Assembly: GCA_963969395.1 (NCBI GenBank)
Contig: OZ017797.1
Location: forward strand, 8,866,001 to 8,930,000
Length of the DNA stretch: 64,000 nucleotides
Direction of reading: 5' to 3'
DNA from: Pseudoscleropodium purum
Taxonomy: Eukaryota; Streptophyta; Bryopsida; Hypnales; Brachytheciaceae
Positions 20,845-30,963 of this stretch are shown one piece after another. Position 1 is the stretch's first letter, and each line of letters starts with the position of its first letter. The position numbers and the translations under genes were made by a program. A model generated the notes under the pieces. It was not told where the DNA came from. It saw only the letters and a program-made list of their open reading frames with translations, and made no database searches.

Positions 20845-21891
20845 TGAAGGCCCTTTTGAGCATCTTTCAAGGGGATCACTATATAAGTGGTTTACACCTA
20901 ACAAACACCTCAAGAAATAATACTTTTGTCATGTTCAATGATAGTCAATTTACACCATCTACTCTACATGATGGTGTCTTTTCTTCAAGGCCTAATTAGG
21001 TTAAGATAATTTGTGATTTGCTAATTGGTATGAGAAATTTAGGACAAGCTTTGAATATGAATGTAATACAAACCATCATCAAGGGATTTGTTAATCATGC
21101 ATCTAAATTTTTAGGAAAGTTCAAAATCTCAATGATTTGGACACAAAAATTTATTAAAGAGCTATAGATGTGCAACTTCAGCATGTAACAAACTTCCTCT
21201 AGATTGGAAGACCCTCGATAAATTTATGGCATTCATAGTTGCCTATTTGGTGAAGATGTATGACATTCCTCCATCTTTAGTGATCAATACTAAGAAAACA
21301 TGTATTGCATTATTTCCTTATTCCTTTCATCTTTAGAAATTTTTTGATTTGACTATCAAAACTATGTTTCCATATAATTGATATAGCTTCCAGTGTTTAA
21401 TGAGGTTATATTTTATCTATAAAAACTAAACATACTTCTCAGTTCTATCAAAATTGGGAGTTTGTTCTCACATACGGCTTAAATATTTTTTTAGTTAAAG
21501 AATAATCATGATATTAGTTAATGTGCTTGCAATAAATCATGTTTGTAATAAGTCCTCGCTTGCAATAAGCAAGATGTTCTGACAATAATCACATTCAAAA
21601 TCAAAATATGGTAGGCCTCCTTAATCTTGTTGTATATATTAAATATCTCCACATCATATGTATGCCATTGAAATGTATAGAAATGAACTCCATTTCAATC
21701 CTTCAACTTTACAAAGTGATTATTAAGACTTAATATTATAAAATGTGAATACTATAATTTCAATATTATTATTATAGGTATAAAGTTTAAAGCTTTGAAT
21801 GATCTATTGCAAATATACATTTAGTGCCAATGGCTAGAGAACATACATGGGAGAAAATTGAAGTTCAAAGGGCATCAAAGTCATTGGAATG
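20845..21891 (+). pseudogene. pogo/CENP-B-like (DDE_1) transposase remnant, 5' part
   Basis: Conserved blocks in order: PFEHLSRGSLYKWFTP (~20845), QALNMNVIQTIIKGFV and FKISMIWTQKFIKE (helix-turn-helix part, ~21045-21160), CNKLPLDWKTLDKFMAFIVA and YDIPPSLVINTKKT (start of the DDE_1 domain, ~21195-21300), then after a ~500-bp AT-rich gap AREHTWEKIEVQRASKSLEW, which runs to 21891. The frame is interrupted there by the giant hAT element and continues at 43278. Stops and frameshifts show it was dead or dying before or after that insertion. Confidence 0.7.
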
Positions 21892-22382
21892 CAGGGTAGA
21901 CGAATCTCTACATCTGCCCCAAAATAGCATCCGTAACCCGGACGTCCGGATGTCCGGATGCACGGACGCCAGCAAACGCAGCGTCCCTCCCGCTGTCGGA
22001 AGGCGGATGAGCGGGGCGGATGGACGGGGCGGCTTAGAAAACCCATTTTGGGTTTTTTGTTTTGATTGTTTTCACCAATGAGAGATTGAGAGTGAAGTCA
22101 TTTTGATTTTGATTTTTCTTATATTGCAATTGCGATTCAATAGAGTTGTATATCATTATTTATGTAAAAGCTAAAATATGAAATATATTTTTAATTTTTT
22201 TGTTGAATTTCATTTTGATTTAGAAACAAAATCACTTTAAAATCCAGCGAGATGTATATCATCAATAAACAAACAATTTTATAATAAAATGATTGAAGAA
22301 ATCATTGTCATTTGTTTACATGAGCTCCATATATCATGAGCAACTAAACAATCAAACATCTAAATTCACATCTCCACAATTC

Positions 22383-23479
22383 CTATGCACGCCAATCCAC
22401 ATCTCCTTTACCCTCAGCCCCACTACTTTCTCCTATAGCTCTCTGTTCAAAATCTTCATTATCGGAGTCATCTTCATTGTTGGAATCAAGTATTGTTGTC
22501 TCGTTCAAGTCTTCTCTCAAAGTAGGTTTACTCCCTTCTTTCGAATTTAATTTTTCCTTTTTTCCTTTGACAGAATGATTAAAGGCTTTTTGAATAGGAA
22601 CCTTTCTTTTCTTTCTATTTGACAAAGTAACAACATTTTCATTAAGAGGGGTCCTATTCTTCATTGGAGAGATAATAAAAGGTTGCATTTATCTTTTCGC
22701 TTTCACCTTACTCGATTCTTGAACCATCAATCTCGATGTAGGGTCGACATGTCCATGAACGGTTATCTCCACTTTGGCTTTCTTTTGAAGTAATAGAGTG
22801 CCGTTTGTTGATTTGGTGGGTTCTTGCACCATTCCTTTTCCTAAAATGCGAGCACACAAAGATGCCAATGGCATCCGATCACTATCCGTATCACTTAGGC
22901 TTGTAGGTGATGACGCTACTTTCCGTAGATTACCGCCTGTAGAAATTTCTTTGGAAATGTTCATTAGGCGTTTTCCATATCCAAAGCTCTGAGAATCATT
23001 CAATCGTGTGCTAACAGACTTCAACAATATTGGTGGAAGAGCACTAGATCTCGGTACTTCAAAAATAGACTTCATTGGCTCCTTTCCTTTATCACTCTTC
23101 ATAATTGCCGAATTTGTGACTACCATCCCAACTGAATCACTATTTTTCTGTACCCCAATATTTGGTTCCCCCTCATCACCACTATTGCTGCCCGCACCTT
23201 TTGGAATGTCCACCTCCATGACCGCATCTTCTCTTTTGTCATTTCCTTGCACTACATTTAATGCCACAAATGGAGATTGAGAAATTAGAACTTTTTCATT
23301 TCTCCCATCATCACCAATAGCATTCTCATTGATTTTCACCTCTTTGGCAATAGCATTTGCCTTTTCCGATAGAATATTTTCGCTATTCAAGAATTCCATT
23401 CCATTGCAATATGTAGTTAAAAAAGGTAGATTCTCTTGTACTTCTACATTGTCCTCGTCTTCATAAAAGGTATATGCAT
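22383..23479 (-). pseudogene. Truncated low-complexity nuclear-type ORF near left end
   Basis: Minus-strand frame running from the junction at 23479 to a TAA at 22689-22691, then in the same frame from ATG 22688 to stop at 22383. The protein is acidic and Ser-rich with basic NLS-like clusters (SNRKKRKVPIQK, KGKKEKLNSK) and EDDSDNEDFEQ near its end. The 5' part is removed exactly at the terminus of the nested hAT element. Its position (stop about 490 bp from the element end, read toward that end) mirrors the RING-type ORF set in the nested element (stop about 465 bp from its end), so it fills the same slot although the sequences do not visibly match. Function unknown. Confidence 0.5.
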
Positions 23480-24118
23480 CAGGGTTGATACGACGTCCGG
23501 ACGCGGACGCTGTGTCCGCAGAGTCCGTTGACATTCGCGGTCCCCGCGGACGCAGCGTCCGCCGGGACCGCCCCGTCTGCCTATCACCCTGTCCGCCCCG
23601 TCCGCTTTGACGGCCCTATTTCCCCTAACCGCCCTACCCAAACTGCCCCGCGGTCACTCCTTTAATCTATAAACAATTAAATGTTAAATAAAGTGCAATG
23701 GTTCGCGATTTGTCATTAAAACAATGTCTCTTATAAGTTGAAAGATTATAAAGTTTGACCACCAGTCCATGATAGTCTTGAAACTATGAAAAAATTCCAA
23801 TTCATTTTCAAAAGGCAAACTAAAAAAATTTGTAACTTCAAATATATATATATATACTATTTAAAAAATCAAGATCAACACAAATACAAATATAATCAAT
23901 ATGGGCAAAATGTATTGAATTTAATATAGAATACCATACGTTGTGCACATTTGGCTAATTGCACATACAATTTTTTTCAATCCAACTCTATATTTCTAAA
24001 TTAATTTTTAATGCCTATATAACCTATTCAACTACTACTTCTGCACTACCAATCTAATATAAATGGCGAAAATGTTCATCTGGCATCGGCCAACGATATG
24101 TATTAGAAAATCGCGTAA

Positions 24119-25549
24119 TCACATGGGCCAAACTAATATATTTTCATCGTCAGTCTTCGAAGAAATGCACTTCAAGTAAGCATAAAACACTTTTGCAAAG
24201 TCATGAAAGGAAAATTGTGTCGCACTAGGTGTTTTAAGTAGCAAGTTGAAATACGCCTCTGACATGTTGTTTCCATTCATCTGCCGAGCAATTTTTCGAA
24301 TGGCATACTCTTCCGACTTACGTGAATACATTGGAATGACTTCCACATCTGCACCTGCTTTATGCAAATATGCAATACGTGGATCCACCCACCATCTCCT
24401 CTGCAAAGTTTGGTTCATCTCATCTATTGATGTGAATGTGTACAAAGACTTCATTGGCTGAGAAGCTAAGGTGGTCATGCCCCAATCACAAACTCCAATG
24501 TATACACGTGACTCATCCTCTGGAAAATGCAACAAGATGTTGTTCGGAGAAAGATCATTGTGCAAATGTCCAGCAAGATGCACTGCATACATTATATGTA
24601 TAAAGGCCCATATAAGCTCTGTGCGCTTCTTCTGATATCGCCCTAAACAGTGAGCTTTTACAACCTCCTCTTCGGTTGAATTCATATACATCAAACGGAT
24701 TTGAATGTTGTCTGAATAGTCCTTATCCATATTCAACATTTGTCGAATAGTTCCACCATTCCACCAATACGCATAACCTTCACACGTCGTTCTGTGCACC
24801 GCAGCAAACTGTATCACACCCGCGTGTGGAATTCGAACAGCCATTGATTCGTTTTGATGTTCTAATTTTGCAAGATCGGATCGAGTTTGGTGGTGAATGG
24901 ATTTCTTTGCCGCAAACTCCCAATAAGGAAGTATTCCTGGACATCCTTCAATACGAACCTTTCGAATAGTTGCATATCCACCTCTCATCGTTCTATGATC
25001 AACAGGAATCACGCGTGTTGTATCTGGAAGTGCTATGAGGTGTCGTTTGGTCCTTTCCGCTTCAGCAACTCCATCATTGCTTTTCCACCAAGCAATCGAA
25101 CCAACTCGATTGTGCCTTTTGGCGAATGAAGCACATCGCCCCCTAAATAAGTCCGCTTTCAGAATCACTTCTTTAAATTGGGCGTCATTAGGTCGATATT
25201 CCTTGCCATATTTAACCAAAATGACTTTGGAATTCCACAAAGCGTCATGAATCTTGTTCTCCAAACATTTGGTGAAGTGCGCTTTATCCATTTCGTCATG
25301 CCACTTCGCCACATTCAATGCATCCAACAACATCTGTGTCATTTCTACTTTGGATTTAGACACGCACTTCTCTTGATATCTGATGTACTTATTGTCTAAA
25401 GACAATGTTGTTTCCGATTCATAAAATTGAACGATGCGCTCGATCATGAATTTCTTGCATTCCTCCGAAGGACTTTGGCGAGCTACTTCAAAGTTTGATG
25501 GTCCCTCTCCATGTTTTAGCTTCGCAACCTTCTTCTTTCCGTTCGGCAT
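24119..25549 (-). CDS. Protein-kinase-like cargo protein, 476 aa, intact
   Basis: ATG at 25549, single open frame. The N-terminal ~190 residues are charged and helical without a known domain. From ~190 the kinase core begins: RGGYATIRKVRI (glycine-loop-like), EFAAKKS (candidate ATP-binding Lys), a helix with E in AKLEHQNES, then catalytic HNDLSPNNILLHF with the catalytic Asp at residue 332 and a metal-binding Asn, and CDWGMTTL, where DWG stands in place of DFG. The key residues are present, so it may be active, though the lobes are divergent and lack an obvious APE motif. A near-identical copy lies at 39730-41095. It is transcribed toward the right-type hAT end, 640 bp away, with a CpG-rich array upstream. 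Transposon-captured or element-specific kinase; substrate unknown. Confidence 0.8.
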   Translation of the reverse strand: MPNGKKKVAKLKHGEGPSNFEVARQSPSEECKKFMIERIVQFYESETTLSLDNKYIRYQEKCVSKSKVEMTQMLLDALNVAKWHDEMDKAHFTKCLENKIHDALWNSKVILVKYGKEYRPNDAQFKEVILKADLFRGRCASFAKRHNRVGSIAWWKSNDGVAEAERTKRHLIALPDTTRVIPVDHRTMRGGYATIRKVRIEGCPGILPYWEFAAKKSIHHQTRSDLAKLEHQNESMAVRIPHAGVIQFAAVHRTTCEGYAYWWNGGTIRQMLNMDKDYSDNIQIRLMYMNSTEEEVVKAHCLGRYQKKRTELIWAFIHIMYAVHLAGHLHNDLSPNNILLHFPEDESRVYIGVCDWGMTTLASQPMKSLYTFTSIDEMNQTLQRRWWVDPRIAYLHKAGADVEVIPMYSRKSEEYAIRKIARQMNGNNMSEAYFNLLLKTPSATQFSFHDFAKVFYAYLKCISSKTDDENILVWPM

Positions 25550-25744
25550 CGTGACAAATGAAATTGATATAGATCAAATTTTTTAATTTGAAATTGAATC
25601 CACGCGCAAGTGTCCAAAAAATTGGCAACAAGGGGGCCCCAATAAACTACTCTTGCCTTGTCTCAGAAAGGAGCCAATGGAAGATGAACCACCAAGCTCT
25701 CCGCTCCACCTTGCATTCACAAGGGGCAAAGCAAAAGTGACAAT

Positions 25745-26282
25745 GCGGACGGCCCCAAACCGTCCACCTGATTGGATGGGCCGGGGGTGGTGGACGCATC
25801 GGCTGTCCGCCTCCCCGAAACCCTCGAGCCCCGTCTGCCCAATCGGACGGCCATGGGCGGACAAATCTGCCGTCCGCCCGATCTGACGGGCAGCGGCGGA
25901 CGGTCCGTCCGCCCCATCGGACGGCCCCAAGCCGTCCGCCCGATCGGACGGGCCGCAGGTGGTGGACGCATCGGCTGTCCGCCTCCCCGAAACCCTTGAG
26001 CCCCGTTTGCCCAATCGGACGGCCATGGGCGGACAAATCTGCCGTCCGCCCGATCCGACGGGCAATGGCGGACGGCCACGGGCAGACAAATCTAGCGTCC
26101 GCCCGATCCGACGGGCAGCGGCGGACGATCCGTCCGCCCCATCGGACGGCCCCAAGCCATCCACCCGATCGGACGGGCCGCGGGTGGCGGACACATCGGC
26201 CGTCCGCCTCCCCGAAACCCTCGAGCCCCGTCCGCCCTATCGGACGGGCACAGGCGGACAAATCAAGCGTCCGCCTGATCCG
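25745..26282. promoter_or_regulatory. CpG-rich tandem array upstream of the kinase gene
   Basis: About three units of ~172 bp (starts near 25745, 25917 and 26140, the last spacing enlarged by a partial ~50-bp duplication), each with CGGACGGCCCCAA, ACGCATCGGC, CCCTCGAGCCCCGT and CCGTCCGCCCGATC. Dense GTCCG/CGGAC pentamers in an AT-rich setting. It ends about 196 bp upstream of the kinase ATG, where a promoter would lie. Candidate promoter and/or transposase-binding array; open frames through it are composition artefacts. Confidence 0.6.
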
Positions 26283-26817
26283 ATTTATTTTTCACATTTG
26301 AAAATAGAATCTAAAGAAGAACCACTAATTGTCTAATTTGGGCATTTCTTCATACAAATAAGAAATCATTTTAGTTTTTAGCAATCGTTGAGTGAAAAAT
26401 AAAAAAATTTCAAATATTCAAATAATTCAATCTTTCATAAATTAATTAGAAATACATTGTTACCATTTACGAGTTTCTAAATGTAATAAACACACAACAA
26501 TAATTTCAAAATACACACCATGCTAGTACATATTTAACCTCGAATGCTAAATTCAGAAATAGACATAATATGGCTCTTACAAAATTACATTTCTTCTTCA
26601 TATTTTTATTATTTATCAAAGTCGCTTATAGCTGTATACATCAACGCTATTATAAAATAATACAATGATGTCTTCAACAATATGCTTGCCTACATACATA
26701 CTTGGTGTACACTATTACACAACACTTTTTGAAAAAGTGAACAAAATTGTTGTTCAAAATTGTTCTATTCATTTAAAATTTTGTACTACTTCTACCAATC
26801 TAGTGCTCTATACTTGT
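26283..26817. other. No supported gene
   Basis: AT-rich segment between the GC array and the 3.3-kb element. The continuation of the gene broken at 30088 is not found here. Confidence 0.5.
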
Positions 26818-29800
26818 TGTCGCAGCACAGGGTAGGTCAATTCTCCATTATACTCACAAAAATCGCTCTAGAGTATAACTAAGTGACTCTAAAGATTGAA
26901 TCCACGAGATCCTGTGAAGTATCTAGCTCTATTAAGCAGTTAAGCTCAGTCAATATCCCAATCTTACTTTCCGGTCCTAGATCTAGAACCAGAAATACCA
27001 CCACACCGGATAACTACAGACCGGATTACTCCTTCTTCCGGTCCTACTTACTATCCGGTCTGTACAAACATCCAAATCCCATGATCTTACAACTTCCGGT
27101 CCTAGAAATCCGTCCTGACCAATCCGGTCGGGATGGTCATCATGTATCCGTAATCCTATCCGGTTTAGTTTTGCCTTTGTTTCACCATCAGAGGGGTCGC
27201 CGCTTACATTTGAGAGTGGTAGGCCCACCACTCCTTCTGTGACTTATAGTGGCTGAAGACCCACTATCCTACTTCCTAAACTCTTAAACTAATCCGGATC
27301 CAGTTTGGTCCTTCACAACAACCCAGATAGCAATCTGGGTTGTAGGTCACACAAAGACCCTACACTCGACCCTCTCGTACTACAACGACCTTGATGCTAC
27401 TTTCGATCCGTGTGAAGACAGGTGGTTACAAGTGCACCCGTCCGTTCCAACATCAACTAAAGTTCTTCCGTTACCCATACGGATGGTGAGACCTCACAGG
27501 AGATCGGACACTCGACCGGATTTCCCACCCGGGAGTTCTAGCGCAGCTAAGGAATCCCTCCCTACCCGCCTAGCCTAACAACGGCTTTCTCACCCGGAAT
27601 CTCAAACTCTAGACGTGCTGAGGAACTAAGTTCACTCCCAACTCTTCGATACCTACTCACATGCACCTAGGATCGGAAAAGAAACACCAAGGGGAGAAAT
27701 CACTCGCAAACCTGCTCGTACTATCCTACCTCCACATCATACAATCCTGTCGCGCTGGAGAGAGACACACAATGAAGAGAATAGAAAGGTACAAGAAGTT
27801 TGCAAAATGAAAAAACTCCCAGTTCCCATCGCAGGAACCGATTATATACAAAGGGTAAAAACCCTAAAAGCACAAAAAGGAGCAGAAAATCCGTGGGGGT
27901 TCGCCGCCACCCTAATCTAACTTCCGGTCTAACCTAATACTGTTGAGTCGGATCCGGATCCGGATCCGCTCCTACTCCTAACTGAAATCAAAATCCTATC
28001 TACTCTACAACCCTAGATCCTATTGTCGGGCTTCCTCTCTCCGGAACCAGCTCCTCGAAGACTTCACTCAAATTTCGGACCCGTTCCCCCTCCGCAGGAT
28101 TAGATCCGGGTGAAGACTCCAGGTCGATTGTAACGTCCGGTCTCCTGCCCGGAGTCTCAGCCCGTGTAGACTTCTTGGACTCGGGAGTCCAATCCTTCCT
28201 ATCCTTCTGAATGGTCGCGTCCGGAAAGATATCCGGTAGCGAGATGTCCGAAAGATGTATGCCCTTGGAGCACGTCGCTCCAGTCAACTTCCGGCTGCTT
28301 TCCTCAATCCGGTCCGCAGCTTTCCGCCCCTCCACCATCGCCGTCTCCACTTGCTCAGCGAAGTCGGTGAGAATCCGAACCATCCGGGAACCGGATAGTT
28401 TCTTCTCCTCGTGCATCTTCTCGTCGAAGAGCTTCGCTTTGGTGGCAGCCGTTCCGGTATCTCCCAGGATGGCCTTGATCTGCTCGGCTATCTTCCGAGT
28501 CTCCTCCGCCATCTCCCGGGTGGCCGTCACATCTTCCCGATAGGCAAAGAGAGTTGCCTTCAGGGTGTCCACCTCCTCCTGCAACCGGCGGATCTCCGCT
28601 TCCTGTTTCCGGGTCTCTTCCGGATTGGTGATGCACTCCGCCACCTGTTCCGCCAACTTACTGTCCGGTGGTGCATCTACCAACTTTCCGATCGCCGAAA
28701 GCATCCTGTGCTTGACCTCCCAATCCGCCCTGATGTTGTAGAGGAGGTTGATAAGACCGTTGAACGGATCTTGCATTTTCGGGTCTTCCCCGGAAACGGT
28801 CTTCTCGACTTCCGGTCTCTCTTCCTGGGCCGGCTTGTCGTAACCGGGAGGCGTCCCGCGCTTGTGGGGAGGCGTCAACTTCTGTCGCTTGATGGGCGGC
28901 ATCGGCTCCTCCTCTTCCTCGCTTGACTCTCGGTCTGAACCGGAATCGGATTTGGCCTCGTCATCCGTTTCCGACTCCCCATACTTCAGGAGGACTTCTT
29001 GAGTCCTCCATACCTTCTCCTCCGCATCGGTGAGGACTTGGTGTTCCCGATAGAGGTGGAAGAGGTAAGGGCACATTGGACTGGCCCTCTTCTTCCCAAC
29101 TCTACTAACGAGCTGGGTCACGAGATCGGAAATGATCCGTGCCCAGTCCACTTTTCGGGTACCACTGAGGGCACCGAAAATGGTGTTGCCGAGGGTGATC
29201 GTCACCCTGGTCGGCTTTTCCGGGTGAAGGACCGGAACCAAGAACTGCAGAAGCCGACGGTGTCGGTCATCCACGCAATCCTCAACCGCGTATCCGTCCT
29301 TCGGGTTGACGGCCCCCTGGAACTTGCCTCGGACAAACTCATCCTTCCGGTTTGCCATTCCTAACCCTCCTACCCGGAAACCGTAAACACCTCTCCACAT
29401 TCCCTCGTTCCAGCGGATGGGAGTTCCTCTCACGGTGTTGTCAAACTGGTTGGACAGTTTTCCGAGGAACTCCTTGACCATTCTCTCCTCCCTAAAACCC
29501 CAAGGTTTCTCGGCAAACCCTAGGCAACCCATAGAGGTGAGATCCTCCATGAGTTGAGACTTTTCCGGCTCTGTGGAGGAAATAACCGGAATGACTTTCC
29601 GGAGCTTCACCTCGCCTCCAGAGGGACTCGCTGGTCTAGACCTACATAGCGGCGGCATTCCCACTCCAATCTATCTCACTCTCTCCTAGCCGCACGTCCC
29701 GTTCCTCACGTTCTCTCTCTCCGATCTCAACCGGAATCAAAGCCTACAGCACACAAACGCGAAAACTCGACCACGCGCGCTCAAGCTTGAGTTTCTAAAA

Positions 29801-30087
29801 GCGGGTGCAACAGTGAAGGCTCCTCCTTATATAGTCTCTGGACCATTTCCGGTTTGGTCGTCTTGAATCCGGTTCACCCATAATCCGGTCCAAGACCTAA
29901 TCCGTGTGGCATTCCGTTTCCGTCGATAGTTACTCTTGGCCGGATTAGATCCAAGAGGCCCACTACTTCATGTTCTGAGCTAATTTTGAGTTTTCCTTCT
30001 CCACCTAATCGGATCCGGTTCCCTAATGGCTAGTTTCCGTTCCTATTTTGGTGCATACTAAGAAAATCAAAATTTTAAGCTGCGACA
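26818..30087 (-). mobile_element. 3.3-kb gene-bearing element, copy 3, inverted, no TSD
   Basis: Complete element (3270 bp) with both TGTCGCAGC termini, in reverse orientation inside the nested hAT element. Flanks are CTTGT on the left and TTGAG on the right, so the 5-bp duplication seen at the other two copies is missing. With a truncated gene on the right and unrelated AT-rich DNA on the left, this suggests a deletion or inter-element recombination after insertion. Confidence 0.85.
28000..29658 (-). CDS. 552-aa element protein, copy 3, intact
   Basis: Full-length open frame from ATG at 29658. Colinear with the copy 2 protein, with scattered substitutions (for example VWRTQEVLL for AWKTQEVLL, IFPDATIQKDRKDW for LFPDATMAKDRKDW) and no indels visible at domain scale. 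The domain order (transposon-type N-terminal domain, acidic/basic linker, coiled coil) is unchanged. That the frame stays open while the non-coding parts of the copies also differ supports a functional protein in the recent past. Confidence 0.85.
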   Translation of the reverse strand: MPPLCRSRPASPSGGEVKLRKVIPVISSTEPEKSQLMEDLTSMGCLGFAEKPWGFREERMVKEFLGKLSNQFDNTVRGTPIRWNEGMWRGVYGFRVGGLGMANRKDEFVRGKFQGAVNPKDGYAVEDCVDDRHRRLLQFLVPVLHPEKPTRVTITLGNTIFGALSGTRKVDWARIISDLVTQLVSRVGKKRASPMCPYLFHLYREHQVLTDAEEKVWRTQEVLLKYGESETDDEAKSDSGSDRESSEEEEEPMPPIKRQKLTPPHKRGTPPGYDKPAQEERPEVEKTVSGEDPKMQDPFNGLINLLYNIRADWEVKHRMLSAIGKLVDAPPDSKLAEQVAECITNPEETRKQEAEIRRLQEEVDTLKATLFAYREDVTATREMAEETRKIAEQIKAILGDTGTAATKAKLFDEKMHEEKKLSGSRMVRILTDFAEQVETAMVEGRKAADRIEESSRKLTGATCSKGIHLSDISLPDIFPDATIQKDRKDWTPESKKSTRAETPGRRPDVTIDLESSPGSNPAEGERVRNLSEVFEELVPERGSPTIGSRVVE

Positions 30088-30226
30088 TTGAGCAATCCCA
30101 CACTCTTGTTGATTCTTCTTCCCATCCCGGTTCACCCACGCACAATGGATCGGCCCAAGCATCCCAATCGAACAATTGGGGTCTTCCCTTTCGACTACTT
30201 TTTTTAGGTGTTCTATCTTTCGGCAT
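30088..30226 (-). pseudogene. Truncated unknown gene, first 46 codons
   Basis: ATG at 30226 opens MPKDRTPKKSSRKGRPQLFD and continues WDAWADPL...WDCS until the 3.3-kb element cuts it at 30088. The basic start resembles the MPNGKKKVAK start of the kinase protein in style only. A CpG-rich block lies ~200 bp upstream, as for the other cargo genes, so this was probably a third cargo gene (perhaps the transposase, but nothing shows that). Its remainder is not found on the other side of the insertion. Confidence 0.5.
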
Positions 30227-30426
30227 GATGAAGCCGAAGCAAAGAGAATGAAACAATTAGAAAGCTTAAGAACCAAAATTTTGATTTAATTAATTAAAAT
30301 TTTACAAGAGTGAACTTTGTGAAAATTTGTAACAATGCCACAACAATTGTTCACTCAAAGCGGAAGGGGCAAGCAGAGCTTCCAATGCACTGGTCCGCCC
30401 ACTCCAAAAGAGAACGATTGTTCGGA

Positions 30427-30705
30427 ATGAGCCGTCCGCCTCCCCATATATATATGCGGACGTCCAGATCATGCGGACCACATCAGTCCGTGTATCATCG
30501 GACGGCCGTACCGGGGCGGTCGGGGCGGTCAGGGCGGATGCCGGATCGGGCGGACCGGGCAGATGGTGGACGGGGCGGACAGGTATCGGGGCGGATGGGG
30601 CGGTCGGGGTGGACAGGGCGGACTCCGGATCGGGCGAACAGGGCGGACGGGTATCGGGGCGGACAAGGCGGACGCCGGATCGGGCAGACAGGGCGGACGG
30701 CTCAT
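30427..30705. promoter_or_regulatory. CpG-rich block with 14-bp inverted ends, upstream of truncated gene
   Basis: Bounded by ATGAGCCGTCCGCC (30427-30440) and GGCGGACGGCTCAT (30692-30705). Inside are GCGGACCACATCAGTCCG, also present in the hAT MITEs, and short tandem GGGGCGGAC / GCCGGATCGGGC units. No target duplication. It is followed by AAACCCTAAACCT (telobox). Likely derived from the internal part of the hAT family and placed as a promoter. Confidence 0.5.
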
Positions 30706-30719
30706 CTTAAACCCTAAAC

Positions 30720-30963
30720 CTAATGAAGCAAATTGTTCTTTTTTCAAAATCTCATGGTAGAAATGTTTAACCCATAAAGTTCTTTTCACTAAAAACACTT
30801 CAAAACTGCCAATAGTAGTGCAAATATCAAGTGTTAAAAGAAAAATACTTTGGGGCATATGTAACCGTAGAATCTTGTAGTAAATTAGTTGGAAAAAATG
30901 TGGAAAAAATTTTAGACAAATCCACCATTTGGATTGTAAGATATTAGATATTGAATGTTTCAT
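30720..30963 (-). repeat. ~240-bp repeat shared with 42590-42830
   Basis: Conceptual translation (minus) ILQSKWW...LKFFPH...IGSFEVFL parallels plus-strand ILQSTWW...LKFFPH...NGSFGAFL at 42590-42830. The DNA is related, so an AT-rich repeat occurs in opposite orientation in two parts of the giant element. Coding status doubtful. Confidence 0.5.

Noticed and set aside
25745..26282. CRISPR-like regular repeats
   Set aside because: Units are ~172 bp, contiguous and diverged, without spacers, in a plant genome.
25583..26336. Several 75-200-codon Arg/Pro/Gly-rich frames on both strands
   Set aside because: They read through the CpG-rich tandem array in nearly every frame; composition artefact.
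30427..30705. Independent MITE with ATGAGCCGTCCGCC inverted ends
   Set aside because: No target duplication, and the interior matches the central part of the hAT family, so I treat it as derived sequence in promoter position.
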